A stretch of 64,000 nucleotides of DNA from Allomuricauda sp. NBRC 101325 (GTDB lineage: Bacteria; Bacteroidota; Bacteroidia; Flavobacteriales; Flavobacteriaceae): positions 372,001 to 436,000 of the forward strand of contig NZ_BSQF01000002.1 of NCBI RefSeq assembly GCF_030268205.1, given 5' to 3'. This document shows, one piece after another, positions 33,045 through 41,887 of the stretch. Numbering within the stretch: position 1 is the stretch's first letter; the number at the start of each line of letters is the position of its first letter. A program made the position numbers and the translations under genes. The notes under the pieces are model-generated. The model saw only the letters and a program-made list of their open reading frames with translations, had not been told where the DNA came from and did not search any database.

Positions 33045-34121
33045 ATGTCCGAAGAAAAATTGATGTCGAAAAAGAAACCAGCATATCCCATAAGCAAGGA
33101 GCTGGATGAATATTTGGATTATTACAACCGAAAAATCGAGATTCCCATCCACTATGAAGACTTATTGCGCTTTTCTGGAAGTGTTGCCGTATACGATGCC
33201 AATGATGAGGACACCCTTTGGGTGCGGGTGTATTATCCCGAATTTGATAGGGATGAAATCGATTTGGCGTTAAAAAGGGTCTATTCCATTTTCGTTTCCG
33301 ATGGTAGCGATACCATTTTGCAATATTTGAATGTGGATTATGTGGACTATTGTACGTTTGGGAACTCCAAGCCTTTTCGCATCAAAGTGCGTAATATTTT
33401 GAACGACAACTACACTTTGTTATATGTGAAAAAGACAGATGCTTCACGAGTGTACGGCTTGGAATTGGAGCATATGCTCTCCCCGTACAGCATCAACTTT
33501 GTGATTTATCAAAACACCCTGATTGAGGAGCATATTGTTGGCATTCCTGGGGATCTGTTCATTAAAAAAAATCTTCCAGAATGTTCTTCTTTTGATAAGG
33601 CGCAAATCGCCAAGGAGTTCGTGAAGTTCAACGAGCGTTGTATGATACGTCTCTTGGGAGATATGCGTTCCTACAATTATGTGGTGGTGCCCACCCACGA
33701 TTTTGACAGTGTGGTGTATAAAATTCGGGCCATCGATTTTGACCAACAATGTTACGAAGGCAAGCTCAAGGTGTACCGTCCACAGTTTTTTAAGGAAAAC
33801 AATGTAATGGTCGATTTGGTGCAAAGCAAACTCACGATTAATTCAGTGGAGCAATATATCGTGGAGGAGCGTTCCATTATTGCCAAAAGAATCTTGAGCT
33901 GGGGCAGAAGATTAAAAGTGCTTTTGGAAATTTGCAAAAAGGACAAGATCTCTACCCCCGAGAATATAGAAATGCTCAAAACCCAATTACGGGAATTGAC
34001 CGGCGATATCAACTTTAGGGATAGCAAGAATATGGGCGATATTTTGACCCATGCCTTGGATTTTGTAAAGCGAAATTATGAGGATGTAAGTATGAAACAG
34101 ATTATAGAGAAAAAGTTCTAG
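33045..34121 (+). CDS. Conserved protein of unknown function (358 aa)
   Basis: A 358-aa cytoplasmic protein without signal peptide or clear membrane segment. I do not recognise a domain. The N-terminal part (MSKKKPAYPISKELDEYLDYYNRKIEIPIHYEDLLRFSG) is acidic and aromatic; the middle (FVKFNERCMIRLLGDMRSYNYVVVPTHDFDSVVYKIRAIDFDQQCYEGK) has a D-F-D-Q element that vaguely recalls kinase-like folds (H-D-F/D-F-D), inference only; the C-terminus is helical. M1 or M7 can be the start. It converges with and overlaps by 4 bp the nucleoid-associated-protein gene. Probably a Flavobacteriaceae core protein. Confidence 0.78.
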   Translation: MSEEKLMSKKKPAYPISKELDEYLDYYNRKIEIPIHYEDLLRFSGSVAVYDANDEDTLWVRVYYPEFDRDEIDLALKRVYSIFVSDGSDTILQYLNVDYVDYCTFGNSKPFRIKVRNILNDNYTLLYVKKTDASRVYGLELEHMLSPYSINFVIYQNTLIEEHIVGIPGDLFIKKNLPECSSFDKAQIAKEFVKFNERCMIRLLGDMRSYNYVVVPTHDFDSVVYKIRAIDFDQQCYEGKLKVYRPQFFKENNVMVDLVQSKLTINSVEQYIVEERSIIAKRILSWGRRLKVLLEICKKDKISTPENIEMLKTQLRELTGDINFRDSKNMGDILTHALDFVKRNYEDVSMKQIIEKKF

Positions 34122-35176
34122 CTCTTCTGTTCCTTGTTGAAATACACCAAATAATAGTACATCTGACGTTCTTCGTCCCAACCTTTTTCCACAAATTTTT
34201 CAGCGGATTCTGGATTGATGAAATCCAACTTGATCTGAATATTGGTGTCCAAGTTGATCACGTTTTTGATTTTCCTACGTGCATCGCTCACGGCTTTGTT
34301 CGCAATATCAAAATTGGAAACGTCCTCAATACTGTACTTGGGACCCTTTTCTACTTTGTAGTGTTTAAACTCGGGAATCAAATCTGGATTTTCCATCACC
34401 TCGTTCAAGAATGATGTTTCTTCGAAGTTGTCATTCTTCGCAAAGTGGTTCACGGCACGGTTCATAAACAAAACCTCTTGTTGCTTGTCTTCCGCGGGCA
34501 ATACCACATCCTTTGCAAAGTTTTGACAGAACTTCAGGTAATTTTTGGTGTAAAAGTTCTCATCGGTCAAAGGAACAAGTCCCAAAAAGTTTTCTACCCA
34601 ATATTTGGCATCGTAGCGGTTGCTGTCCACCGACAAAATTTTGTAACCTTCTTCTTTATCAATATTAAACACCACGCAACCCTTATCCAATTTGTTGATG
34701 TTAATCCCTTGGCGAATCAAGATTTCAAGGTTGTTTTCCTGTTCTTTAAACTGAAGGAAATCGTGCTTCAATTCACTTTTGAAAATACCAACGGCATCGG
34801 TTTTTTGGTTATCGATGACCATATCCGAAAAATGAACTACATACACCTCTCCGCTTTTAATATGCGGGTGGTTCGATTGTTCGAACAAATGAGTGGTAAT
34901 CGTTTTTGAAATTTGATGCTGATCTGCAGGGTTTTCAAAAATTCCCGAAACAGCCTTATAAATATCATTGAACTCCACATCCACATCGTTTCCAAATCGA
35001 TAGTAATTTTCTTCTTTTTCACGGAAAGGCTTAAAGAAATATTCTTTCAACAAACCAGCCATTTCATCGTTCAACGAAAAAGGTTCGGAGGATAAAAAAG
35101 CAGCTTCGTTTTTACTTTTATTACCTACGCGGTGGAGTGAAATACTTTCAATTTGGGCGTTGTATAGGTTAATCAT
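34118..35176 (-). CDS. Nucleoid-associated protein (NdpA/YejK family)
   Basis: A 352-aa member of the 37-kDa nucleoid-associated family. The start MINLYNAQIESISLHRVGNKSKNE and the segment VYVVHFSDMVIDNQKTDAVGIFKSE are typical. These proteins bind DNA and are found on the nucleoid; their exact function is not settled. The pRiA4b ORF-3-like gene lies downstream of cca-ctaA, 55 bp upstream of this gene on the same strand. Confidence 0.88.
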   Translation of the reverse strand: MINLYNAQIESISLHRVGNKSKNEAAFLSSEPFSLNDEMAGLLKEYFFKPFREKEENYYRFGNDVDVEFNDIYKAVSGIFENPADQHQISKTITTHLFEQSNHPHIKSGEVYVVHFSDMVIDNQKTDAVGIFKSELKHDFLQFKEQENNLEILIRQGININKLDKGCVVFNIDKEEGYKILSVDSNRYDAKYWVENFLGLVPLTDENFYTKNYLKFCQNFAKDVVLPAEDKQQEVLFMNRAVNHFAKNDNFEETSFLNEVMENPDLIPEFKHYKVEKGPKYSIEDVSNFDIANKAVSDARRKIKNVINLDTNIQIKLDFINPESAEKFVEKGWDEERQMYYYLVYFNKEQKS

Positions 35177-35231
35177 ATTTGGGCAATGGGTTTAGGGTAA
35201 AGGGTTAATGGTTTAAGGTAAAAGGGGAGGA

Positions 35232-35741
35232 CTAATTCCAGTTTTCGTCAAAGTCCATATCATCGTAGCTGTCCAAAAGGTCATCATAATCACCTTCTTC
35301 TTCTTCATCCATTTCATCAGCTTCGAATTTTTTCTCTGGTGGAGAATCCGGAAGTTCCCCAAAACTGAACAACACATTCGGATAAACGCGTCCGTCTTCC
35401 TTTTCAACAATATCGGCAAGCTCCACAAAAAAGGTCCACATACTGAAAAAATCGTACACATAGATCAATTTCGGATTGTTTTCGGTCATAATGTCCTCCA
35501 AAAATGTCTCGTTCATCAATCGAACATCCGAACCACTTTCGCTTATGTCAAAAAGTGCGATTTCCTCATCTTGGTTCCATTCCTCGTCACAAGTGTAAAA
35601 AGATGCCATTTCACTGCCCTCAAAACCAAAAGCTTGGGTAATGGCGTTATGGAAATCTTCTAAAGTTGAGCTTTCTTCAATCTCGATATCCCTAAAGGTA
35701 TCTTCCTCAGCATCAAGTATTATCCTGATTTTATAAATCAT
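35232..35741 (-). CDS. pRiA4b ORF-3-like protein
   Basis: A 169-aa protein of the plasmid pRiA4b ORF-3 family, widespread in Bacteroidota chromosomes despite the plasmid name. The segment MIYKIRIILDAEEDTFRDIEIEESSTLEDFH is the domain start, and the C-terminal 40 residues are extremely acidic (DEMDEEEEGDYDDLLDSYDDMDF). The start is set at M12 of the open frame (ATG 35739-35741), the family N-terminus. It follows ctaA on the same strand by 43 bp. Function unknown; no sign that it is mobile here. Confidence 0.85.
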   Translation of the reverse strand: MIYKIRIILDAEEDTFRDIEIEESSTLEDFHNAITQAFGFEGSEMASFYTCDEEWNQDEEIALFDISESGSDVRLMNETFLEDIMTENNPKLIYVYDFFSMWTFFVELADIVEKEDGRVYPNVLFSFGELPDSPPEKKFEADEMDEEEEGDYDDLLDSYDDMDFDENWN

Positions 35742-35784
35742 CCAAAAAATTTTAGAGTGGGCACAAAGGTACAATAAATAGCCC

Positions 35785-36798
35785 TTATTTGGTAAATCTA
35801 TGCAGCGTAAACGTCATGGCGGCCAATAAGAAAAATGCACCGATCTGATGTGCAATTCCCAACCAAAGAGGAACGGCATAAATCAGCGTTAAAACACCCA
35901 ACAAAAATTGAACAAATACTAAAGTAAATAGCGTTATCAATCCTTTTTCCTGCAAAGGTGTACGTTCCATTTTTCCAGTTTTGAACCAAATAAATGTGAT
36001 AATACCTACCACTACATATGCCAGATATCGGTGCACAAACTGCACGCCACTTTTTCCTTCAAAAAAGTTTTTGATGAAAGGCTGTTGTTCGATATAGACC
36101 GTTTCGTGAATCAGTTTTCCATCGCTCATTAAAGGCCAATGGTTGTGGATAAATCCCGCATCCAAACCGGCTACAAACGCCCCCCAAACGATTTGAATCA
36201 GTAATAGCACCAATCCAAAACGAATCAAGTTTCGGATGCCTGTATTGATTTCTTTTTTGGTGGGATAGATGAGGTCCAACGCCACCCAAAGGCTGTAAGC
36301 GAAAGTCAAAAATGCAGTGGTCAAGTGGGCTGCAAGTCTAAAATGGGATACATCGGGACGGTCTACCAAGCCACTTTTTACCATATACCAACCCAAAAAG
36401 CCTTGAAATCCACCCATAATGAGCAAAATCACACATTTTTTAATGGTGGGTCTATCTAATTTTTTAGTGAACAAGAAAAACAAAAAGGGTAGGATGAAAA
36501 CGATACCAATAAATCTTCCGATAAATCGGTGCAGCCATTCCCAGAAATAGATGTCCTTGAAATCCTCTAGGTCAAAATGACTGTTGAGCTTTTGGTACTC
36601 GGGATATTGTTGGTACAATTCAAAGGCTTCTTGCCATGCCTCTTCGGTCATGGGGGGCAAAGTGCCGTGAATCAATTTATAGTCTGAAATGGAAAGTCCG
36701 GAATGGGTAAGTCGGGTAATGCCTCCCACCAATACCATTACAAAAATGAGAAAACACCCCGTTAACAACCAATACACAACGTATTTGTTCTTTTTCAT
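35785..36798 (-). CDS. ctaA: Heme A synthase (COX15/CtaA)
   Basis: A 337-aa inner-membrane protein with eight predicted helices that oxidises heme O to heme A for cytochrome oxidase. Conserved features: VLVGGITRLTHSGLSISD at the first periplasmic loop, EWLHRFIGRFIGI, HFRLAAHLTTAF, and HRYLAYVVVG with LGIAHQIGAFFLLAA, giving the heme-ligand histidines. The start overlaps the cca stop by 4 bp. Confidence 0.94.
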   Translation of the reverse strand: MKKNKYVVYWLLTGCFLIFVMVLVGGITRLTHSGLSISDYKLIHGTLPPMTEEAWQEAFELYQQYPEYQKLNSHFDLEDFKDIYFWEWLHRFIGRFIGIVFILPFLFFLFTKKLDRPTIKKCVILLIMGGFQGFLGWYMVKSGLVDRPDVSHFRLAAHLTTAFLTFAYSLWVALDLIYPTKKEINTGIRNLIRFGLVLLLIQIVWGAFVAGLDAGFIHNHWPLMSDGKLIHETVYIEQQPFIKNFFEGKSGVQFVHRYLAYVVVGIITFIWFKTGKMERTPLQEKGLITLFTLVFVQFLLGVLTLIYAVPLWLGIAHQIGAFFLLAAMTFTLHRFTK

Positions 36799-38219
36799 TC
36801 GGACTTGACTTTTAAATTCAATGCTTTACCCTTTTCCAACATAAATTGAAAGGCGGCTTCGTATTCATTTGGGATTTCCCCTTCCAAAATCGCCTCTTTG
36901 ATGGCATCTTTGATAATCCCAATTTCTTTGGAGGGTTTTAAGTTGAAGGTTTCCATAATTTCTTCCCCAGAAACTGGAGGTTGGAAATTTCGGACATGGT
37001 CACGTTCTTCAACTTCCACTATTTTTTGACGAACAATCTTAAAGTTGTTCTTGTATTTTTTCTGCTTTTTCGGATTCTTGGTGGTAATGTCCGCTTCACA
37101 AAGGGTCATTAGGTCTTCCACGTTATCCCCGGCATCAAAAACCAATCTACGGACCGCGGAATCGGTTACATGGTCTTCGGATAGAATGATGGGGCGTGAG
37201 CTCATCATGACCATTTTTTGAACGAATTTCATTTTTTCGTTCAAGGGCATTCGTAGCCTTTTAAAGAGTTTGAACACCATTTTAGAGCCCACAAATTCAT
37301 GCGCATGGAACGTCCAACCAATTTTCTTATGGAATTTTTTAGTTGGGGCTTTCCCGATATCGTGCAAAAGGGCCGCCCAGCGCAACCAAAGGTTGTCGGT
37401 GGTTTCCGAAATATTATCGACCACTTCCAAGGTGTGCCAAAAATTATCTTTGTGGCGTTGCCCCTCAATTTCTTCGATGCCCTGCAATGCGGTTAATTCG
37501 GGTAAAATTAATGGGAGCAATCCTGTTTTGTGCAGCAATGAAAATCCGATGGAGGGTATGGGACTCATCAATATTTTGTTGAGTTCATCCACAATCCGCT
37601 CTTTGGAAACAATTTTAATGCGCTCTTGGTTTTCAGTTATGGCTTGCAGAGATTTTAGCTCGATGTTAAAATGCAATTGGGTTGCAAACCGAATGGCACG
37701 CATCATGCGCAAAGGGTCGTCGGAATAGGTGATGCCCGGCTCCAATGGGGTGCGAATGATTTTTTGGTCCAAATCGCCCAGTCCATTAAAAGGATCTAAT
37801 AATTCACCGAAATTGGATTCATTCAGCGATAACGCCATGGCATTTATGGTAAAGTCACGACGGTTTTGGTCATCTTCCAACGTACCATCCTCAACAATGG
37901 GTTTTCTGCTATCGCGGTGGTAACTTTCTTTTCGAGCCCCCACAAACTCCAATTCCAAATCTTTGTGTTTGATCATGGCGGTGCCAAAATTCTTAAAGAC
38001 CGAAATTTCAGGTTTACCTTCAAGCTTGGAGGCCACTTTTTTCGCGAGTTCAATACCGCTGCCAATGGCAACAATATCAATATCTTTTGGTGTATTTCTT
38101 TTTAAGAAATAATCACGCACATAACCACCGATAACGTAGGCATCCACGCCCAATTCGTCAGCGGCTTCTCCAATGAGTTTAAAAATGGGATGTTTTATGG
38201 CTTCTAAATGAACCTGCAT
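36795..38219 (-). CDS. cca: CCA-adding tRNA nucleotidyltransferase with HD domain
   Basis: A 474-aa class II tRNA nucleotidyltransferase that adds or repairs the 3'-CCA of tRNA. Motifs: YVIGGYVRDYFL, catalytic DIDIVAIG, RRDFTINAMA, DPLRMMRAIRFA, and a C-terminal HD domain (RWAALLHDIGKAPTK). It overlaps ctaA by 4 bp and follows the threonylcarbamoyl-AMP synthase gene by 7 bp, so three to four genes probably form an operon. Confidence 0.95.
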   Translation of the reverse strand: MQVHLEAIKHPIFKLIGEAADELGVDAYVIGGYVRDYFLKRNTPKDIDIVAIGSGIELAKKVASKLEGKPEISVFKNFGTAMIKHKDLELEFVGARKESYHRDSRKPIVEDGTLEDDQNRRDFTINAMALSLNESNFGELLDPFNGLGDLDQKIIRTPLEPGITYSDDPLRMMRAIRFATQLHFNIELKSLQAITENQERIKIVSKERIVDELNKILMSPIPSIGFSLLHKTGLLPLILPELTALQGIEEIEGQRHKDNFWHTLEVVDNISETTDNLWLRWAALLHDIGKAPTKKFHKKIGWTFHAHEFVGSKMVFKLFKRLRMPLNEKMKFVQKMVMMSSRPIILSEDHVTDSAVRRLVFDAGDNVEDLMTLCEADITTKNPKKQKKYKNNFKIVRQKIVEVEERDHVRNFQPPVSGEEIMETFNLKPSKEIGIIKDAIKEAILEGEIPNEYEAAFQFMLEKGKALNLKVKSE

Positions 38220-38226
38220 CGTTTAT

Positions 38227-38787
38227 CTATTCCCGAATTACCTTCACCTGTCCATTATTACTCAATTTAATAATGGAAGAGGGTGAGGGGTTTTGATTTA
38301 CATCGGGCAAATTTACCACATAGTCCACTCCTTTTAAAATTTCTGGGCTTATATCCTTAAACTGTTTTGGGGTGGGCTCTCCAGAAATATTCGCCGAGGT
38401 GGATACAATGGGTTTTCCAAACTTATTTATTAGGTATTGACAGAATTTATCCGAAGCCACTCGAATGGCCAAGGTATTGTCATCGGCAACCAAATTTTCA
38501 GCAATTCCTTTAGGCTCATCAAAAACAATGGTGGTGGGTTTGGTGGCCAAATCCATGATGTCGTAGGCCACTTCGGGAACTTCTTTTACATGGCGTTCCA
38601 ACATCGCTTGGTTGGAAACCAAACAAATGAGCGCCTTGCTATCTTCCCTTTTTTTAAGGGCATAGACCTTTTTTACGGCTTCTGGATTCGTAGCATCGCA
38701 GCCAATGCCCCAAACCGTATCGGTAGGGTAGAGGATAAGGCCTCCTGCCTTCAAAATTTCATTACAATTGTTGATTTCCTGATTCAT
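38227..38787 (-). CDS. L-threonylcarbamoyladenylate synthase (Sua5/YrdC/YwlC family)
   Basis: A 186-aa enzyme that makes threonylcarbamoyl-AMP for the tRNA modification t6A. Motifs: GGLILYPTDTVWGIGCDATN, KKREDSKAL and the phosphate-site KPIVSTSANISGEP. It belongs to the short YrdC type without the Sua5 C-terminal domain. It is the first gene of a probable operon with cca and ctaA; tRNA maturation links it with cca. Confidence 0.95.
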   Translation of the reverse strand: MNQEINNCNEILKAGGLILYPTDTVWGIGCDATNPEAVKKVYALKKREDSKALICLVSNQAMLERHVKEVPEVAYDIMDLATKPTTIVFDEPKGIAENLVADDNTLAIRVASDKFCQYLINKFGKPIVSTSANISGEPTPKQFKDISPEILKGVDYVVNLPDVNQNPSPSSIIKLSNNGQVKVIRE

Positions 38788-38816
38788 ATCCCTGCAGAAA
38801 ATAATGGTTATCTAAA

Positions 38817-39935
38817 TTATTCGGATGCGGTTAGTTGAGTGGCCAACTCATAAATTTTGGCTATTTGATTTGACTGCTCATAATTTTGTTCTATATGTTT
38901 ACGTCCTTCAGCTCCCAAAGTTTTGGCAAGTTCAAGGTCATTGCAGAGTTCGAGCATATATTTCGCCATTCCATCCACGTCTTTTTCATCCACTAAAAAC
39001 CCCGTTTTGTTATGCACAACAAGTTCTTTAATTCCTCCATGTTTGGTGCTAACAATGGGTAGACCTGACGACGAGGCCTCCATAATACTAACGGGCGAGC
39101 CTTCCATATCACCATTGGGTGCCGTGATGGAATGTTGCACAAAGGCCATTGATTTGCCCATTATCTCTGAAATTTCATTTTGGTTCAATATGCCAGTAAA
39201 TGTTACGGATTTTTCAATGTTCAGCTCGGTAATCAAATTTTGGCATTCTTCATAAAGCCCCGTTTTATTGCCAACAAAAATGAGCTTGGCATCTGGGTGT
39301 TTTTGCAAGACTTGGTTAAATGCTCTGATGGTATATAGCGGGCCTTTTTTCGGGGTCAATCTGCCTACAGCAAGAAAGGTTTTTGGTTTTATATTCTCTC
39401 TATTTGCTATAAATTTAGAAGTGTCAACCCCACATGGAATAATATGGATTTTTTCTTTCTTTGCTCCTAAATCAACCAACGCCGTCTTCATGTCTTGGGA
39501 AACAACAATAATGCTGGATGCATAATTGAACAAGCTTTTGTAATTGCTTTTATATTGATGGAGTAATTTTTTATCGGTGGCATCGTGACCATGAAATATT
39601 ACCATTAACGGAATGTTCAAAGATTTACATGGCGATACCATATGCGATGCGCTCATCCCATAATTTGCAAGGACCACATCGATTTTGTTTTGTCTTAGAA
39701 ATTTTTTCATGCCATAATCGCTGAAAAAATTATTCCTTCCTACAAATATTTTCAACACCTTATGTAAAATCCAAAATGGCCAGGGGCTCAGTATATTACC
39801 ATTTTCCAATCGCTCGGGATATCGTCCACCATAAATCGTATACGTCTCAAATAAGGCATTGAATCCTTTGATTTGATCTCTTATAAAGGTTTCCGAATAC
39901 GCATGTTTTTCCGTTCTGGTAATACATATTTTCAT
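38817..39935 (-). CDS. GT4-family glycosyltransferase
   Basis: A 372-aa GT-B fold glycosyltransferase (family 4). The C-terminal donor domain has FLAVGRLTPKKGPLYTIRAF, NLITELNIEKSVTFTG and the E-x7-E motif region SPVSIMEASSSGLPIVSTKHGGIKELV. It uses an activated nucleotide sugar to extend a surface glycan. It borders the glf-containing polysaccharide locus. Sugar specificity unknown. Confidence 0.92.
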   Translation of the reverse strand: MKICITRTEKHAYSETFIRDQIKGFNALFETYTIYGGRYPERLENGNILSPWPFWILHKVLKIFVGRNNFFSDYGMKKFLRQNKIDVVLANYGMSASHMVSPCKSLNIPLMVIFHGHDATDKKLLHQYKSNYKSLFNYASSIIVVSQDMKTALVDLGAKKEKIHIIPCGVDTSKFIANRENIKPKTFLAVGRLTPKKGPLYTIRAFNQVLQKHPDAKLIFVGNKTGLYEECQNLITELNIEKSVTFTGILNQNEISEIMGKSMAFVQHSITAPNGDMEGSPVSIMEASSSGLPIVSTKHGGIKELVVHNKTGFLVDEKDVDGMAKYMLELCNDLELAKTLGAEGRKHIEQNYEQSNQIAKIYELATQLTASE

Positions 39936-40055
39936 GATGGAGACTTTTGTATGGTTTGTAAAATTAGTTCAATCTAAAAAATGAGGTAGGAAAAAAGGTT
40001 TTCTTGAAAAAATAGAATCACAAAATTAAGCATATGCGATAATATTTAATATTTC

Positions 40056-40063
40056 TATTTTTG
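40056..40063 (+). promoter_or_regulatory. -7 element, nearly leaderless, for the GT2 gene
   Basis: TATTTTTG ends 5 bp before the ATG of the GT2 gene. Transcripts would start within a few bases of the ATG. Confidence 0.45.
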
Positions 40064-40068
40064 CCAAG

Positions 40069-40902
40069 ATGAGTCCGAAAGAAATAGAACCACCGAAGAT
40101 TTCCGTTATCGTAAGTACCTATAATGCCGAAGAATGGCTAGAGAAAGTGCTTTGGGGCTTCAATTGTCAAATTTTCAAGGATTTTGAAGTGGTAATTGCC
40201 GATGATGGGTCTGGTCCAAAGACCAAGGCTTTATTGGATGAAATGTCCGAAAAGGTATTTTACGATATTGTTCATGTTTGGCAGGAAGATGATGGGTTTC
40301 AAAAGTCCAGGATTCTGAATAAGGCTGTTGAGGCCTGTAGTGCTGACTACATTATAATGACGGATGGGGATTGCATTCCCCGTGAAGATTTTGTTGAGGT
40401 GCATTACATTAATAAGGAGGAAGGTTATTTTATATCAGGAGGCTACTATATGTTGCCCATGAACATCTCCAAAATGATCACCAAGGAGGATATTGAACAG
40501 CAAAACTGTTTTCATATTCATTGGCTCAAAGAAAAAGGAATTCCCAAAACATTTAAGAACAATAAATTGACTGCTAGTGGGGTTGTTTCCAAATTCCTGA
40601 ACACCTTTACGCCCACAAATGCCAGTTGGAACGGACATAATTCTTCCGGTTGGAAAAAGGATATTTTAAATGTGAACGGTTTTGACGAACGGATGCAATA
40701 TGGTGGTCAGGACCGTGAATTGGGCGAGCGCCTGTTCAATTTCGGAATTAAATCCAAGCAATTGCGATACAGCGCCGTTTGCGTGCATTTAGATCATAAA
40801 AGAGGGTATAAAACTCCAGAATCCATTGCAAAAAACCAGGCTATTCGAAAAGAAACTAGGTCTCAAAAAGTAGTTTGGACCCACTACGGCATTACCAAAT
40901 AG
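40069..40902 (+). CDS. GT2 glycosyltransferase with galactosyltransferase-type C-terminus
   Basis: A 277-aa GT-A fold enzyme. N-terminal GT2 motifs: ISVIVSTYNAEEWLEKVL and VIADDGSGPKTKALLD, then the metal-binding DGDC. The C-terminal segment GFDERMQYGGQDRELGERLFNFGIK is the glycosyltransferase family 7 C-terminal (galactosyltransferase-like) motif. It converges with the next gene and the two coding regions overlap by 19 bp (40884-40902). Confidence 0.92.
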   Translation: MSPKEIEPPKISVIVSTYNAEEWLEKVLWGFNCQIFKDFEVVIADDGSGPKTKALLDEMSEKVFYDIVHVWQEDDGFQKSRILNKAVEACSADYIIMTDGDCIPREDFVEVHYINKEEGYFISGGYYMLPMNISKMITKEDIEQQNCFHIHWLKEKGIPKTFKNNKLTASGVVSKFLNTFTPTNASWNGHNSSGWKKDILNVNGFDERMQYGGQDRELGERLFNFGIKSKQLRYSAVCVHLDHKRGYKTPESIAKNQAIRKETRSQKVVWTHYGITK

Positions 40903-41687
40903 TAAGCCAGTTCGTTCTTTTTTTCCAGTCTTTTCAATTCTCTGAAACGCTCCAAAACACCCAATGCGTTCAGGTAACAAATGGTCAAGCCTTTTTTGCC
41001 ATCTAAAATCCCTAATCGGATAATGTAATGGTTGAAAAATTTCCAAAAGGGCTTAACCGTCATCAAAAGATAATTGAAATGCTTTTCTTTATAGAAATCT
41101 TCTTTGGCTTTTAAGCGACCATAGCAAAGCATTTTACTTTTATAATCCTCGTAGTTCTTATAGCAAAAGTGCAACAACTTTTCATTTAAAATTCCGGAGG
41201 TACCATCCACCTCAAGGGTTTCATGGACAATTTTCTTATCTGTAAACTGAGCCTTGCTTTTTCTGAAAAGCCTGTGGTTTTTATCCGTTTGCCAACCACT
41301 GTAATTTAGGGGTTGGTTTTGAAACATGAACTTTCTATAAAACCAATACGCCTCATGTGCATTTGGATTGTTGATGGTTGCGGTGATTTCTTTTTGAAGG
41401 CTATCTGTTACCACTTCATCGGCATCTAAAAACAATACCCAGTCATTGGTTGCTTGCTTTAGTGTAAATGACTTTTGAGCTGTAAAATTCTCGAAGGGAT
41501 TCTGAATCACTTTAACCTTGGGATGATCGAGGAGGTATTCATAAGTGCCATCGGTGCTATAGGAGTCCACAACGATTATTTCATCGGCAAATGAAATGGA
41601 TTCAATACACTTTTCAATGTAACCTATTTCGTTGTAGGTAATAATAAGTGCTGATAATTTTTGCTTTGGGGTGCTCAATTCAGCCAT
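40884..41687 (-). CDS. GT2 glycosyltransferase (WaaE/KdtX-like)
   Basis: A 267-aa GT2 enzyme similar to LPS-core beta-glucosyltransferases of the WaaE/KdtX group. Motifs: LSALIITYNEIGYIEKCIESI, DEIIVVDSYSTDGTYE, and LFLDADEVV. In other bacteria these add the first neutral sugar to LPS core heptose or Kdo. Its 3' end overlaps that of the + strand GT2 gene by 19 bp. Confidence 0.92.
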   Translation of the reverse strand: MAELSTPKQKLSALIITYNEIGYIEKCIESISFADEIIVVDSYSTDGTYEYLLDHPKVKVIQNPFENFTAQKSFTLKQATNDWVLFLDADEVVTDSLQKEITATINNPNAHEAYWFYRKFMFQNQPLNYSGWQTDKNHRLFRKSKAQFTDKKIVHETLEVDGTSGILNEKLLHFCYKNYEDYKSKMLCYGRLKAKEDFYKEKHFNYLLMTVKPFWKFFNHYIIRLGILDGKKGLTICYLNALGVLERFRELKRLEKKNELAYYLVMP

Positions 41688-41812
41688 ATGCTTTTTATTG
41701 GTATGTGGTTAGCTGTTTCTAAATCTAAAACAAAAAAAATGATTAAAAATTGTTTTACTTGTTATTTTTCTTACAACAATCAAATCTACAATTTCCCTAC
41801 TCTTTTTTTGTT

Positions 41813-41836
41813 AAAACTGTATACCGGAACAGTTTT
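41813..41836. other. Inverted repeat downstream of glf
   Basis: AAAACTGT (41813-41820) and ACAGTTTT (41829-41836) form an 8-bp perfect dyad with an 8-bp spacer. It lies in the 200-bp gap between glf (whose 3' end is 52 bp away) and the GT2 gene start. No T-run follows on either strand, so a terminator is not convincing; an operator for the minus-strand GT2 gene is possible. Confidence 0.35.
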
Positions 41837-41887
41837 ATCCAATAGATATAATTGGGAAAAATTGGTTGCGTGAAAAAAGTCGAGGAT

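Noticed and set aside
35232-35741. pRiA4b ORF-3-like gene as evidence for a plasmid or mobile element
   Set aside because: The family is common in Bacteroidota chromosomes and the gene sits inside a conserved operon-like run with no element ends.
41813-41836. Hairpin as glf terminator
   Set aside because: glf is transcribed leftwards and the hairpin is downstream on its strand by 52 bp the wrong way round (it is not beyond the glf stop); no T-run follows on either strand.
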